The notes: generated from the letters alone by a model not told the origin. A stretch of 64,000 bases of DNA from Arthrobacter antibioticus (GCF_030063205.1 NZ_JASISQ010000001.1:671152-735151), one strand, 5' to 3'; shown: positions 17,020 through 27,048, counted from the first letter of the stretch. Program-made: numbers and translations.

Positions 17020-18246
17020 ATGCCAATGACTAGTCCCCGTGCCAATAAGGTCTCTGACCCAACCAAAGTGAAGTTGCCTCGAGAGATCAAGGTGCTGGTT
17101 GCTGCCGCTTTCCTGATCGCCATTGGTTTTGGCATTGTGGCACCTGTTCTGCCCCAATTTGCGCAAAGTTTTGATGTCAGTGTGACCGCCGCAGCAGTGG
17201 TGGTCAGCGTCTTTGCCTTCACGAGATTGCTCTTTGCCCCGCTCAGTGGATGGCTTGTGGAGCGGATGGGTGAGCGACGCACCTATATTTTGGGGATCCT
17301 GATTGTAGGAGCATCCTCCGCGGCCTGTGCCTTTGCCCAGAATTATTGGCAATTGTTGGTCTACCGCGGGCTTGGCGGTATTGGTTCAACCATGTTTACA
17401 GTGGCCGCTATGGGTCTTTTGATCCGGATGGCTCCACCCAAGGCGAGAGGCCGCATTTCTAGTTTGTACGCCGGTTCTTTCCTGTTGGGCAATATTGCCG
17501 GGCCTGCCGTGGGTGGGCTGTTGGCAGGGTTTGGAATGCAGTTGCCGTTCCTGGTTTACGCCGGGGCACTAGTGCTGGTGGCCATTCTTGTCGCCACCTT
17601 CCTTCCGGCTGCTCTTCCCATTCCGGTGCATGAGCGTGCTCAGGCTGCGCTGAAGAAACAGGTTCTGCCACTGCGTGATGCACTGGCAATTCCTGCCTAC
17701 AGGGCGGTACTGACCTCCAGTTTCGCTAATGGCTGGTCCGCCTTCGGCATTCGAATGGCATTAGTTCCACTCTTTGCCACTGCGGCGTTGGGTGCCGGAC
17801 CGGAAGTTGCCGGTATCTCTCTGGCCGTGTTTGCTATCGGCACCGGTGTTGCCCTCACGTTCTCCGGCAAGTTGGCTGATACTTGGGGCCGCAAGCCGAT
17901 GATTTTATCTGGTTTGGTCGTCAACGGTATTGCCATGTGCGTGTTGGGGTTCACCGGGGAAGTTTTCTGGTTCTTTGTTATCTCAGCAATCGCCGGTTTG
18001 GGCAGTGGGCTCATGGGTCCGGCGCAGCAAGCTTCGGTGGGTGATGTCATTGGCAATGATCGGTCTGGCGGTAAGGTACTGGCCACGTTCCAGATGAGCT
18101 CGGATCTGGGCGCCATCATCGGACCCATCGCAGCAGGCTTCCTGGTTGACCTCTTTTCCTACGGGGTGGCTTTCTCTATGGCGGGCGCCGTTGCATTGGT
18201 TAGCATCCTGTTCTGGCTGCGGGCAAGGGACACCCAGCAGCTGTAA
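17020..18246 (+). CDS. MFS transporter (DHA1-type exporter)
   Basis: A 408-residue proton-driven transporter with about 12 membrane segments. Motif A appears as GWLVERMGERRTY in loop 2-3 and again as GKLADTWGRKPM in loop 8-9; the stretch SLYAGSFLLGNIAGPAVGG matches the drug/H+ antiporter motif C of 12-helix exporters. The substrate cannot be told. The start is taken at the ATG at 17020 (MPMTSPRANK); the open frame reaches back to 16756 but overlaps ftsY on the opposite strand. Divergent from ftsY, convergent with smc, and followed by a long nested inverted repeat. Confidence 0.85.
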   Translation: MPMTSPRANKVSDPTKVKLPREIKVLVAAAFLIAIGFGIVAPVLPQFAQSFDVSVTAAAVVVSVFAFTRLLFAPLSGWLVERMGERRTYILGILIVGASSAACAFAQNYWQLLVYRGLGGIGSTMFTVAAMGLLIRMAPPKARGRISSLYAGSFLLGNIAGPAVGGLLAGFGMQLPFLVYAGALVLVAILVATFLPAALPIPVHERAQAALKKQVLPLRDALAIPAYRAVLTSSFANGWSAFGIRMALVPLFATAALGAGPEVAGISLAVFAIGTGVALTFSGKLADTWGRKPMILSGLVVNGIAMCVLGFTGEVFWFFVISAIAGLGSGLMGPAQQASVGDVIGNDRSGGKVLATFQMSSDLGAIIGPIAAGFLVDLFSYGVAFSMAGAVALVSILFWLRARDTQQL

Positions 18247-18256
18247 GCACCCCCGG

Positions 18257-18353
18257 CCAACGCTCGCTCACTTTACGTCGACTATGAGTAAACGCTCGCT
18301 CACCTAGTGAGCGAGCGTTCTCAAAAACACGACGTAGAGTGAGCGAGCGTTGG
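18257..18353. repeat. Nested inverted repeats with four copies of AACGCTCGCTCAC
   Basis: An outer 24-bp inverted repeat (18257-18280 with 18330-18353, one mismatch) encloses a perfect 13-bp hairpin, AACGCTCGCTCAC at 18291-18303 with GTGAGCGAGCGTT at 18307-18319 and a 3-base loop. The 13-mer occurs four times in alternating orientation. It lies exactly between the convergent MFS and smc genes and may serve as a two-way terminator or be a mobile palindromic element. Confidence 0.85.
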
Positions 18354-18364
18354 GGGTGGGGCGG

Positions 18365-21300
18365 TTATTCGGGGCGGTTCATTCGTTGACTGATCACTGT
18401 TGATACTCCGTCGCCCCTCATCGACACACCATAGAGCGCGTCGGCAATGTCCATGGTCCGCTTCTGGTGGGTGATGATGATCAGCTGACTGGATTCGCGC
18501 AGTTCCTCAAAAATGGTGAGCAGGCGCCCCAGGTTGGTGTCATCCAGGGCGGCTTCAACCTCATCCATGACGTAAAACGGCGATGGCCGAGCCTTGAAAA
18601 TAGCCACCAGCAGCGCTACGGCAGTTAGTGAACGCTCGCCACCGGAAAGCAGCGAGAGTCGCTTAATTCGCTTGCCAGCGGGCCGGGCCTCAACCTCAAT
18701 ACCTGTTGTGAGCATGTCGGAGGGATCGGTCAGGACCAGGCGTCCCTCACCGCCCGGGAAGAGCCGGCCAAAGACGCGCTCAAATTGCACGGCCGTGTCT
18801 GCGTAGGCGGCAGTGAAGACCTCCTCCACACGCTGATCCACCTCCTTGATGATGTCCATAAGGTCTCTGCGGCTGGCTTTGAGGTCCTCAAGCTGTGAAG
18901 ACAAAAATTGGTGGCGTTCCTCTAGAGCCGCAAATTCCTCCAGCGCCAGCGGATTCACCTTCCCTAGGGCAGATAGATCGCGCTCGGCGCGTTTGAGCCG
19001 CTTTTCCTGCTCTTGGCGCACAAACGGGGTCCCGTCACGGAGTTCATCCCCTGCTTCATCAACCTCAATGCGCAACGCCGCCCACTTATCAGTGCCAACC
19101 CCCGGAGCCAACGGCACAAGAGTCTCGGGACCGTATTCCGTGATGAGATGGTCCACACTGAGTCCCAGCTCCTCAATGGACTTAAGTTCAAGAGTTTCAA
19201 TACGCAACCGCTGTGACGTGCGCGCCATTTCATCCTTGTGCACGGAATCGGTTAGCGTGGCCAGTTCCTTCTGCGCCTCAGCGGTGGCTGCCCGCACGGA
19301 CATGAGCTCCACTTCACGGGTGGCCCGCTGCTGCTCTGCCTGATCGCGGACCTGCTCGGCCAGCTCGATTGACTCTTCCACGAACGCCAAAATATGTTGG
19401 GCAGCCAGTGCCACGGCCGCGGCTTTCTTTGACTGGAACAGCCTGCGGTTAGCCCGGCGAGCCGCCTGTTCCCGAGCCGAGCGTTCTGTTGCCGCCGCCC
19501 GTTCCAAGGCTGCCGCCCGAGTCCGCGCAGTATTCAGCGCTTCTTCGCCACTGCGCAAGGTAAGCCGCGTCTCCATCTCCACAGCACGAGCCGCAGCCGC
19601 CGCAGCAGCCAAGGTATCCCTTTCCTCCATGGAAGGTTCTACGCTGGCTGGAGCCTGTTGCGCTTGGGCCAACCGGGCAGCCATTTCCTTTAGCACCTGC
19701 TGCTCCCGGACCAGATTTTCCGCAGCCGCATTGAGGGCTTGTGCGTGCCTTTCGGACTCGCCCGCAGCCGATCGCAAGGTGGCCCCTAACGAACCAAGCC
19801 GCTCAGCAACAGCGGCAAGCCGCGCATCAGATTCGTGCAGTGCAGCCAGCGCATCGCTCTGGACAACAGCCAAGTCACGGCGCTGTGACTGCAGCCCGGC
19901 CAACGCAAATCTGGCCTGTTCCCCGCGCGCTGTGGCGGCGCTAAGCTGCGTTTCGGTCTCATCAACTGCGGCCGCCAACTCAAGCAGCGAGGGCGCCGTG
20001 GCAGATCCACCCTTTGCATAGAAAGCCGTAATCACATCTCCCTGCGCCGTCACAGCCGTGAGCCCCGCATGGTGAGAAAGAACTTCCCGTGCCCCCGCCA
20101 AATCCGGGACCAGAACCACAGCTGCCAGCAAAGCATCCAGAGTCGCATCCAGCTCAGCTGGACCACTGACCTGTGCCCGGCCGACGACGGCTCCCTTCAC
20201 TGCGTTGACCGCCTCTTTTGCTGCGGCCTGCTTCGTGAGGATCTCTGCCGCGGGACCCGTAGCGGTCCCGGCTGGACCGGCGGGAACTGCTGGACCGGCG
20301 GGAACTGCTGGACCGGAGGCAACCACCAAGGTGACCCGTCCGCCGTCGTGCGTTTTGACTAGTTCAAGGGCCTTCAGCGCTGACTCGGCATCATTGACAA
20401 CCACGCCTTCGGCCGCCGCATCAAGGGCTGCCGCGATGGCGATTTCATGGCTGGGGACCACCCGAAGCAGCTCTGCCATGGAGGCCATAATGCCGGGTGG
20501 GCGGGTCTCCAACAGGTGCGCGCTGGCGTCCTTGCGCAACAGGCCCACGGCGAGGGCATCGCGGCGCGCGGTGAGGGAATCACGATCCCTTTGCGCTGCC
20601 AGCTGCTCCGTTATGACGGCCTCGATCTTCGCATCCAGTGCATCAACGGCGGCGGTGGCCACTTCATAGTCTTCGTCCAGGCGCTCCTCACCAGCTTCAA
20701 CCCCGGCCACCTGAGACTCAAGGGCAGAAAATTCTTGCGCCGCCGCCTTGTGCCGATCAGCGCCAGCCGCCTTGCCCTGGTGCAGGCGGCCAATTTCAGC
20801 CTCGGCGGACTCAACTCGGGAACGAGCCGAAGAAACCTTTCCGGCCAACGTGGCCAGACCCTCGCGGCGGTCAGCTGTGGCACGCATTTGAGCCCGGACT
20901 CGCTGCTCCTCATCCCTCACGGCAGCCTCCGCGTCCTCCTTGATTTCAACCGCCGTCTCTAACCCATAGCGGCGTTCTTCAAGGGTCAAATCCAGCTCGG
21001 CTTCCTCGGCACGCAGACGGGCGGCCTGCTCGGCAAGCCTGTCAGGGTCCCGGCTGGGATCCGGCGCTGCATCCACGGCACCCAGGTGACGCCGACGTTC
21101 AGCAGCCAGCACCCCCAGTGCCTTGAACTGGTCACGTGTGGCACACAGCTGATACCAATTATCGCGCGCAGCGTTCAGCAACGGAGTGGCCGCGGCTGCT
21201 TCTTGTTCAAGATCCGCTTGCTTTTCACGACCACTGTGGAGAGTCTTTTCCACCATTTCGCGACGGTTTTTCAGTGCCAGCTCTGCGGCTTCGTCACGTT

Positions 21301-22024
21301 CGACGGCGGTGCGCAGGCTCACAATGTCATCGGCCAGCAGGCGTGCCTTGGCGTCCCGGACGTCAAACTGCACACTTTGGGCCCGTCGGGCCACGGCTGC
21401 CTGCTTGCCCAGAGGGGTTAGCTGGCGGCGGATCTCCCCTGTCAGGTCGGTGAGTCTGGCAAGGTTTGCCGACATGGCTTCTAATTTGCGTAACGTTTTT
21501 TCTTTGCGGCGGCGGTGTTTGAGAATGCCTGCGGCCTCTTCGATGAAGCCTCGGCGATCCTCGGCGGTGGCATGCAAAACCTTATCTAGCTGCCCCTGCC
21601 CCACAATGACGTGCATCTCCTTGCCCAAGCCGGAATCCGATAGAAGTTCTTGGATATCAAGGAGCCTGCATGAGCTCCCGTTGATGGCATATTCAGAACC
21701 TCCAGCTCTGAATAACGTGCGGGAAATGGTGACTTCAGCGTAGTCAATAGGCAGCACGCCGTCGCTATTATCAATGGTGAGAGCAACATGTGCCCGCCCC
21801 AGCGGGGGACGTGCTGAGGTGCCGGCGAAGATGACGTCTTCCATTTTGCCCCCGCGCAAGGTCTTGGCACCTTGTTCGCCCATGACCCAGGCCAGGGCGT
21901 CAACCACGTTGGACTTACCCGAACCATTGGGGCCCACAACAGCTGTGACACCTGGTTCAAAGTCAAAGGTGGTGGCCGAGGCGAAGGACTTGAACCCGCG
22001 CACGGAAAGACTCTTTAGATGCAA
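18365..22024 (-). CDS. smc: Chromosome segregation protein SMC
   Basis: ATPase of the condensin complex (with ScpA/ScpB) that extrudes DNA loops and organises the chromosome. The N-terminal head has the Walker A motif VVGPNGSGKSNVVDALAWVM; long coiled coils flank a hinge near residues 500-660; the C-terminal head has the signature LSLLSGGERSLTAVAL and Walker B FYVMDEVEAALDD. At 1219 residues it is of normal length. Starts with TTG at 22024, with AGGAG upstream. The hinge contains a Pro/Ala/Gly repeat (PAVPAGPAVPAGPAGTA) encoded by an 18-bp tandem repeat at 20271-20318. In relatives it usually follows mutM directly; here 11 kb of other genes intervene. Confidence 0.97.
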   Translation of the reverse strand: MHLKSLSVRGFKSFASATTFDFEPGVTAVVGPNGSGKSNVVDALAWVMGEQGAKTLRGGKMEDVIFAGTSARPPLGRAHVALTIDNSDGVLPIDYAEVTISRTLFRAGGSEYAINGSSCRLLDIQELLSDSGLGKEMHVIVGQGQLDKVLHATAEDRRGFIEEAAGILKHRRRKEKTLRKLEAMSANLARLTDLTGEIRRQLTPLGKQAAVARRAQSVQFDVRDAKARLLADDIVSLRTAVERDEAAELALKNRREMVEKTLHSGREKQADLEQEAAAATPLLNAARDNWYQLCATRDQFKALGVLAAERRRHLGAVDAAPDPSRDPDRLAEQAARLRAEEAELDLTLEERRYGLETAVEIKEDAEAAVRDEEQRVRAQMRATADRREGLATLAGKVSSARSRVESAEAEIGRLHQGKAAGADRHKAAAQEFSALESQVAGVEAGEERLDEDYEVATAAVDALDAKIEAVITEQLAAQRDRDSLTARRDALAVGLLRKDASAHLLETRPPGIMASMAELLRVVPSHEIAIAAALDAAAEGVVVNDAESALKALELVKTHDGGRVTLVVASGPAVPAGPAVPAGPAGTATGPAAEILTKQAAAKEAVNAVKGAVVGRAQVSGPAELDATLDALLAAVVLVPDLAGAREVLSHHAGLTAVTAQGDVITAFYAKGGSATAPSLLELAAAVDETETQLSAATARGEQARFALAGLQSQRRDLAVVQSDALAALHESDARLAAVAERLGSLGATLRSAAGESERHAQALNAAAENLVREQQVLKEMAARLAQAQQAPASVEPSMEERDTLAAAAAAARAVEMETRLTLRSGEEALNTARTRAAALERAAATERSAREQAARRANRRLFQSKKAAAVALAAQHILAFVEESIELAEQVRDQAEQQRATREVELMSVRAATAEAQKELATLTDSVHKDEMARTSQRLRIETLELKSIEELGLSVDHLITEYGPETLVPLAPGVGTDKWAALRIEVDEAGDELRDGTPFVRQEQEKRLKRAERDLSALGKVNPLALEEFAALEERHQFLSSQLEDLKASRRDLMDIIKEVDQRVEEVFTAAYADTAVQFERVFGRLFPGGEGRLVLTDPSDMLTTGIEVEARPAGKRIKRLSLLSGGERSLTAVALLVAIFKARPSPFYVMDEVEAALDDTNLGRLLTIFEELRESSQLIIITHQKRTMDIADALYGVSMRGDGVSTVISQRMNRPE
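20271..20318. repeat. 18-bp tandem repeat inside smc
   Basis: Units of 18 bases beginning GCTGGACCGGCGGGAACT at 20271 and 20289, with a diverged third unit from 20307. In frame it adds VPAGPA blocks to the hinge region of SMC. Confidence 0.8.
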
Positions 22025-22277
22025 ACTGTATTCTTCTCCTGCGCAGGCGGGCGTTTCACACCTGCCAATCTACCGTGAATTTCTGCTCGCCACCCGGGCG
22101 GCCAACGTGTGTATGCATTAAGGCGCATGTGCATGAACACCCCTCTAAGGTGCATAGTTAAGGGTGTGCCTTTATGTGTACGGGGGCCAGCCAATGCAGT
22201 TCCCGCACGTTTCGCAGCACAGTCATTGCTTTTTCGGTGCCATTTAGCACCGAACATTACAAGAAAAAGGCTGGAAC

Positions 22278-23303
22278 TTGATCGGCAACGCTACGTTTCG
22301 TCACCACAACACCGCCTTGCTGGCTGTCTCAAGCATTGAGGCTCCAGTTGTAGTCAAGTCCAGCGACTTTGACGCTCGGCTTGCCCCGAGCTTGAAACGG
22401 TTGCGCCTCTCGAAGCGCCTGTTGGAGCGTGTGGCCGGTGTAGAAGAACGCCGCTGGTGGGCGCCCGGAACGGACTTTGATGACGCCGCTATTGAAGCCG
22501 GAGCCAAAGCCATGGCCGAAGCGGGCATTGAAGCCGGCCAGGTAGGGCTGTTGATCAACACCTCTGTCACCCGTCGCAATCTGGAACCCTCTGTGGCTGT
22601 AAAAATCCACAACGGTTTGGGGTTGCCCTCCTCTGCCATGAACTTTGATGTGGCAAACGCGTGTTTAGGGTTCGTCAACGGCATGACATTGGCCGCAAAC
22701 ATGATTGACTCAGGTCAAATCAAGTACGCACTGATTGTTGCTGGTGAGGATGCCCAAACCACTCAGGAAACAACTTTTGATCGTTTGAATGCTGAAACGT
22801 CCACCCGTGAGGACTACCTCAAAGAATTTGCCACCCTCACTCTGGGATCAGGAGCCGCTGCTGCCGTGATTGGGCCTGCGGATCTGCACCCGGGTGGCCA
22901 CCGCATCCTTGGCGGGGTTTCCCGCGCCGGCACCCAGCACCACAAGCTTTGTGTTGGCGGCCCTGACGGAATGTTCACTGATACCAAGGGCCTGCTGGAT
23001 AACGGTTTGGAGCTTGTTACTGACGCATGGGATGAAGCTCACACGGACGGCTGGGATTGGCGTTCCATGGACAGGTACGTCACACACCAAGTGTCCAATT
23101 CCTACACCAATGCAATCATCAAGGCCGTGAACCTTGTCAAGGGCAAAGTTCCCATCACGTTCCCCAAATGGGGCAATGTGGGTCCGGCGTCATTGCCGAT
23201 GACTTTGGCGCAGGAATCCCAAACTCTCTCCAGTGGTGATCGCGTGCTGTGCATGGGCGTGGGCTCCGGGCTTAATACCGCCATGATGGAAATTGCGTGG
23301 TAG
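22278..23303 (+). CDS. oleA: Olefin biosynthesis thiolase-fold enzyme OleA
   Basis: Joins two long-chain acyl-CoAs head to head (non-decarboxylative Claisen condensation) to give a 2-alkyl-3-ketoacyl product, the first step of long-chain olefin synthesis. Thiolase-superfamily fold related to FabH: the catalytic Cys is at residue 129 (NACLGFVNG) and the His at residue 270 (VTHQVSN); the GSGLNTAMMEIAW end is typical. TTG start at 22278 with AAGG 7 bases upstream; 341 residues. First gene of oleA-oleBC-oleD, and its stop overlaps the next start. Divergent from smc across a 253-base gap. Confidence 0.93.
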   Translation: MIGNATFRHHNTALLAVSSIEAPVVVKSSDFDARLAPSLKRLRLSKRLLERVAGVEERRWWAPGTDFDDAAIEAGAKAMAEAGIEAGQVGLLINTSVTRRNLEPSVAVKIHNGLGLPSSAMNFDVANACLGFVNGMTLAANMIDSGQIKYALIVAGEDAQTTQETTFDRLNAETSTREDYLKEFATLTLGSGAAAAVIGPADLHPGGHRILGGVSRAGTQHHKLCVGGPDGMFTDTKGLLDNGLELVTDAWDEAHTDGWDWRSMDRYVTHQVSNSYTNAIIKAVNLVKGKVPITFPKWGNVGPASLPMTLAQESQTLSSGDRVLCMGVGSGLNTAMMEIAW

Positions 23304-25996
23304 CAGTGGCTTCATCGGAGGTTGACCCTACCCAGTCATGGCCCGGCGTCCAAGCCAGTTGGCGACGCACCCGCTCAGTGCCGTCCACAGCCGTAGTTGA
23401 TCCCGCTGGATCACGGCATCAATGGCATTACTTAGACAATGCCGAGGACGTTGCGGCCACGGGGCTAGAGCCTGTGGGGACGCTGCTGTGTGTCCATGGC
23501 AATCCCACCTGGTCATACCTTTGGCGCACCCTGTTGGCCGGGGCAACCTCTCCCGCCACACTCGCGGCAGGTGGTCCGTGGCGGGTCATCGCCGTTGATC
23601 AGCTGGATATGGGTTTCTCCGAACGCACAGGGACTTTCCGTCGCCTTGAAGACCGCATCACCGACTTGGGCGATTTCACCGCCGCCCTTGATCTCACAGG
23701 CCCTGTGGTCAGTGTTGGCCACGACTGGGGAGGGATCATCTCCCTTGGTTGGGCCACCCGCCACCGGGAACAGCTAGCCGGTGTGATCCTGACCAACACC
23801 GCAGTTCACCCGGCAGGGTTCTCACTACCGCCTGCGTTGCAACTTGCCCTCCACCCTGCGGTTCATAAGTGGGGTACCACGACGACGTCCGCCTTTTTGC
23901 AGGTGACGCACTCTCTGGCACAACCCGGCTTAAGTGAAGACGTTAAAGCGGCGTTCATGGCACCGTACAAAACTGTTGCTCGCAGGGCAGGTGTTGGCAA
24001 TTTTGTGGCTGACATTCCCGCCGCCGAGGATCATCCCTCACGGGCTGCTCTGGACACGGTGTCCGCTGACATCCGCACCCTGGATGTGCCCGTATTTATG
24101 ATGTGGGGGCCCAAGGACCCTGTCTTTTCCGATCGCTACTTGCGTGATTTACTGACTCGTCTGCCGCACGCGCACGTGCACCGTTTTGAGGGTGCAAGTC
24201 ACCTGGTGCAAGAAGACCGCGATATTGCCACACCAACCTTTGCGTGGCTCGCCGGTAACGTTCCCGCCAGCCCTGCCGACTCTGCCCGTTCGGTAAAAGG
24301 TGAGCCAAACAATCCAGAAACGGCCAATCCTTATGTGCCGATGCTGGCTGAAATTGATGCCCGGCAAGACGATACTTCCACTGCCATTGTTGACATGCTC
24401 CCCACCGGAGAAGCCAGCGCTACCCGAGTTATTTCCTGGGCACAGCTGGCTCGGGACGTGGACGATCTCGCGGCAGGGCTGCGGGAGTTGGGTGTAAAAG
24501 GTGGAGACCGGGTAAGTCTGCTGGTGCCACCGGGCATCAACCTGACCACGTTGATATATGCGTGTTTGAGGCTTGGCGCCATCATTGTTGTGGCCGATGC
24601 CGGCTTGGGCACTAAGGGCATGAGCCGTGCTATCAAGGGTGCGGGCCCGGATTACTTGATTGGCATTGAGCGCGCCCTCGCTGGCGCACGCTTGTACAAC
24701 TGGCCGGGTGTGAAGATCGCAGCGCAGGATTTCACACCAGCCTCAGCCCGGATCAAGAAATCTTTATTCTCCGTTGCCGCCACCGTGCCGCAACTTATGG
24801 CCAACGGCCGCGTTGTGCGCCTGGCGGGCAACGCCCAGGCATTCATTCCCCTGCCCGCCGACGCGGACGCCGCAGTGCTGTTCACCTCAGGATCCACGGG
24901 ACCGGCCAAGGGCGTGGTGTATACAAATCGCCGTTTGGCTGCCATGCGCGACACCCTCAAGGCCACCTACCATTTGGAAGCAGGCACAGCGCTTGTAGCT
25001 GGGTTCGCACCCTTTGCACTTTTGGGCCCGGCACTTGGTGCCACCACCGTCACCCCAGACATGGATGTCACCGCACCGCGCACTCTGACCGCTCACGCAC
25101 TGGCCAACGCCGCAGCAGCTATCAAGGCGACGGTTGTCTTTGCCTCGCCAGCGGCCCTTGTCAACGTTGTGGGGACCGCGGCGGAACTCTCCCCTACGCA
25201 GCGCAAGTCTCTGTCCGACGTCGGACTGGTCTTATCTGCAGGGGCACCTTTAGCACAACCTCTGCTGGAACGCGTTCAGCAGCTTATCCCGAACGCTGAG
25301 CTGCACACCCCGTACGGTATGACCGAAGCGCTGCCGCTTACCGATATTGACCTGCCCGGCATTCGTGCCGCGGGCGCGGGAAATGGTGTGTGCGTGGGTA
25401 CGGCCGTCAGTGGCGCGTCCATTGCGATTGCCCCTGTGAACGCCGATGGTGTTGTGGTGCCTGAGCCCACCACTGCCGCCTACGTAACAGGGGAAATTTT
25501 GGTCAGTGCACCGCACGTGAAAGAGCGTTACGACCGCTTGTGGATCACTCAGGAACTGAGTACTTCCATCCCCGGCTGGCATCGCAGTGGCGATGTTGGT
25601 CATCTGGATGCCCATGGCCGGCTCTGGGTGGAAGGCCGCATGGAGCATATCCTGACCACCGCCACCGGTGTGAAAACTCCTGTCGCGCCCGAACAGGCCG
25701 TGGAACTGGTGCCAGGTGTTTCCCGTGCAGCCATAGTTGGTGTTGGTCCCAAGGGCACTCAGGCGGCAGTTGCCATTGTTGAAACGAACCCCGCCGTCAA
25801 ACGCGCCGGGCTGGCGCCAACCGCACTGGCCACCCAGATCAGGGCGGCTGCCCAAAGCACTGACTTGCCGTTGGCTGCGGTGCTTGTCATAGATTCCATG
25901 CCCACCGATGTGCGGCACAACTCAAAAATTGATCGAGCTAAGCTCTCGCGGTGGGCCGGAAGAATGCTATCCGGTGAGAAGCCAGGGCGTCCATGA
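23297..25996 (+). CDS. oleBC: OleBC fusion: beta-lactone decarboxylase + beta-lactone synthetase
   Basis: Two-domain 899-residue protein. Residues ~1-330 are OleB, a haloalkane-dehalogenase-like alpha/beta hydrolase with the nucleophile Asp143 in VGHDWGG; this enzyme splits a beta-lactone into cis-olefin and CO2. Residues ~350-899 are OleC, of the AMP-ligase superfamily, with LFTSGSTGPAKGVVYTNR (from residue ~528), TPYGMTEALPLTD and HRSGDVGHLDAHGRLWVEGR; it turns the beta-hydroxy acid into the beta-lactone with ATP. OleB and OleC are known to be fused in actinobacteria. The GTG at 23297 overlaps the oleA stop by seven bases, and the stop overlaps oleD (ATGA). Confidence 0.93.
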   Translation: MVAVASSEVDPTQSWPGVQASWRRTRSVPSTAVVDPAGSRHQWHYLDNAEDVAATGLEPVGTLLCVHGNPTWSYLWRTLLAGATSPATLAAGGPWRVIAVDQLDMGFSERTGTFRRLEDRITDLGDFTAALDLTGPVVSVGHDWGGIISLGWATRHREQLAGVILTNTAVHPAGFSLPPALQLALHPAVHKWGTTTTSAFLQVTHSLAQPGLSEDVKAAFMAPYKTVARRAGVGNFVADIPAAEDHPSRAALDTVSADIRTLDVPVFMMWGPKDPVFSDRYLRDLLTRLPHAHVHRFEGASHLVQEDRDIATPTFAWLAGNVPASPADSARSVKGEPNNPETANPYVPMLAEIDARQDDTSTAIVDMLPTGEASATRVISWAQLARDVDDLAAGLRELGVKGGDRVSLLVPPGINLTTLIYACLRLGAIIVVADAGLGTKGMSRAIKGAGPDYLIGIERALAGARLYNWPGVKIAAQDFTPASARIKKSLFSVAATVPQLMANGRVVRLAGNAQAFIPLPADADAAVLFTSGSTGPAKGVVYTNRRLAAMRDTLKATYHLEAGTALVAGFAPFALLGPALGATTVTPDMDVTAPRTLTAHALANAAAAIKATVVFASPAALVNVVGTAAELSPTQRKSLSDVGLVLSAGAPLAQPLLERVQQLIPNAELHTPYGMTEALPLTDIDLPGIRAAGAGNGVCVGTAVSGASIAIAPVNADGVVVPEPTTAAYVTGEILVSAPHVKERYDRLWITQELSTSIPGWHRSGDVGHLDAHGRLWVEGRMEHILTTATGVKTPVAPEQAVELVPGVSRAAIVGVGPKGTQAAVAIVETNPAVKRAGLAPTALATQIRAAAQSTDLPLAAVLVIDSMPTDVRHNSKIDRAKLSRWAGRMLSGEKPGRP

Positions 25997-27048
25997 CCGC
26001 CGACTCTTCCTTGGAAAATTCTGCCTCCCCCAACAATCCCTCAGCTACCACCAGCTCGAAGCGCCAGCGCCGCGTTCTGGTGACAGGAACCAGCGGCTTG
26101 TTGGGACGAGCCGTTGCGACCCTGCTCCATGAACGCGGTTTCGGAGTGCGAACATTGCAGCGCCGTGCGGTTCAGGCCCCGTGGGAATCGATGCAGGGCT
26201 CTGTGGTTGACCCCGACGTTGGCGCACGCGCAGTTGCCGGCATGGATGCAGTAGTTCATCTGGCCGCTAAGGTCTCCTTCACCGGGGAATGGAACGAATT
26301 CGTTTCAACAAACATCGTTGGCACACGTCAACTCATTGCGGCTGCTCAACACGAAGGCGTCCGGGACTTTGTGTTTGTTTCCTCACCTTCAGTAGCCCAC
26401 TTTGGCTCTTCGATTGTGGGCGCGCCCGCTGGCGCAGCTAATCCCGAGTTTGCCCGTGGGCACTATGCACGCTCCAAAGCTGCTGGCGAACAAATCGCTC
26501 TTGCACAGGACTCCCCCACTTTCAGGGTCACGGCCATCCGTCCGCATGTGGTTTGGGGTCCCGGGGATACTCAACTGGTGGAACGCGTAGTGGAACGCGC
26601 CCGTACAGGCAGGCTCCCCCTACTGGATAGGGGCCGGGCACTCATTGACACCACCTATGTTGATAACGCCGCCGAGGCGATCGTGCGCGGCCTTGAACGC
26701 ATGGACTACGCCCACGGACAAGCGTTGGTTGTCACTAATGGTGAACCCCGGGCTGTGGGGGAACTCATCGCTGGAATCTGTGCCGCCGCCGGAGTGCCAG
26801 CTCCTGTCTACTCCGTGCCAGGTTGGTTGGCTCGTGGTGCGGGCTCCGTGATTGAAAAAGCATGGAGCGCGGCCGGTTCTCGGGGCTGGGTCCATGACGA
26901 ACCACCTATGACCCGTTTCTTGGCAGAGCAGCTCTCCACTGCCCACTGGTTCGACCAACGCCACACTCAAGCGGTGCTTGATTGGACCCCGGCAGTCACA
27001 GTTGATGAAGGCCTGGCCCGTTTAGCGCAGTACTACCGCACAAGCTAA
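25993..27048 (+). CDS. oleD: 2-alkyl-3-oxoalkanoate reductase OleD
   Basis: NAD(P)H-dependent extended short-chain dehydrogenase that reduces the OleA product to the beta-hydroxy acid used by OleC. Rossmann motif VLVTGTSGLLGRAV at about residues 29-42 and the catalytic pair YARSK (Tyr158, Lys162); VVWGPGDTQLVERVVERAR is typical of the 3-beta-HSD/OleD group. 351 residues. It completes oleA-oleBC-oleD, all three overlapping, so one transcript and coupled translation are likely. Confidence 0.92.
   Translation: MTADSSLENSASPNNPSATTSSKRQRRVLVTGTSGLLGRAVATLLHERGFGVRTLQRRAVQAPWESMQGSVVDPDVGARAVAGMDAVVHLAAKVSFTGEWNEFVSTNIVGTRQLIAAAQHEGVRDFVFVSSPSVAHFGSSIVGAPAGAANPEFARGHYARSKAAGEQIALAQDSPTFRVTAIRPHVVWGPGDTQLVERVVERARTGRLPLLDRGRALIDTTYVDNAAEAIVRGLERMDYAHGQALVVTNGEPRAVGELIAGICAAAGVPAPVYSVPGWLARGAGSVIEKAWSAAGSRGWVHDEPPMTRFLAEQLSTAHWFDQRHTQAVLDWTPAVTVDEGLARLAQYYRTS

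Noticed and set aside
20271-20318. Assembly error in smc
   Set aside because: The repeat keeps the frame and encodes regular VPAGPA blocks, and similar in-frame repeats occur in other genes of the window.
22117-22277. Possible regulatory palindrome ACACCC...GGGTGT between smc and oleA
   Set aside because: The arms are only six bases and widely spaced; such a match is expected by chance.
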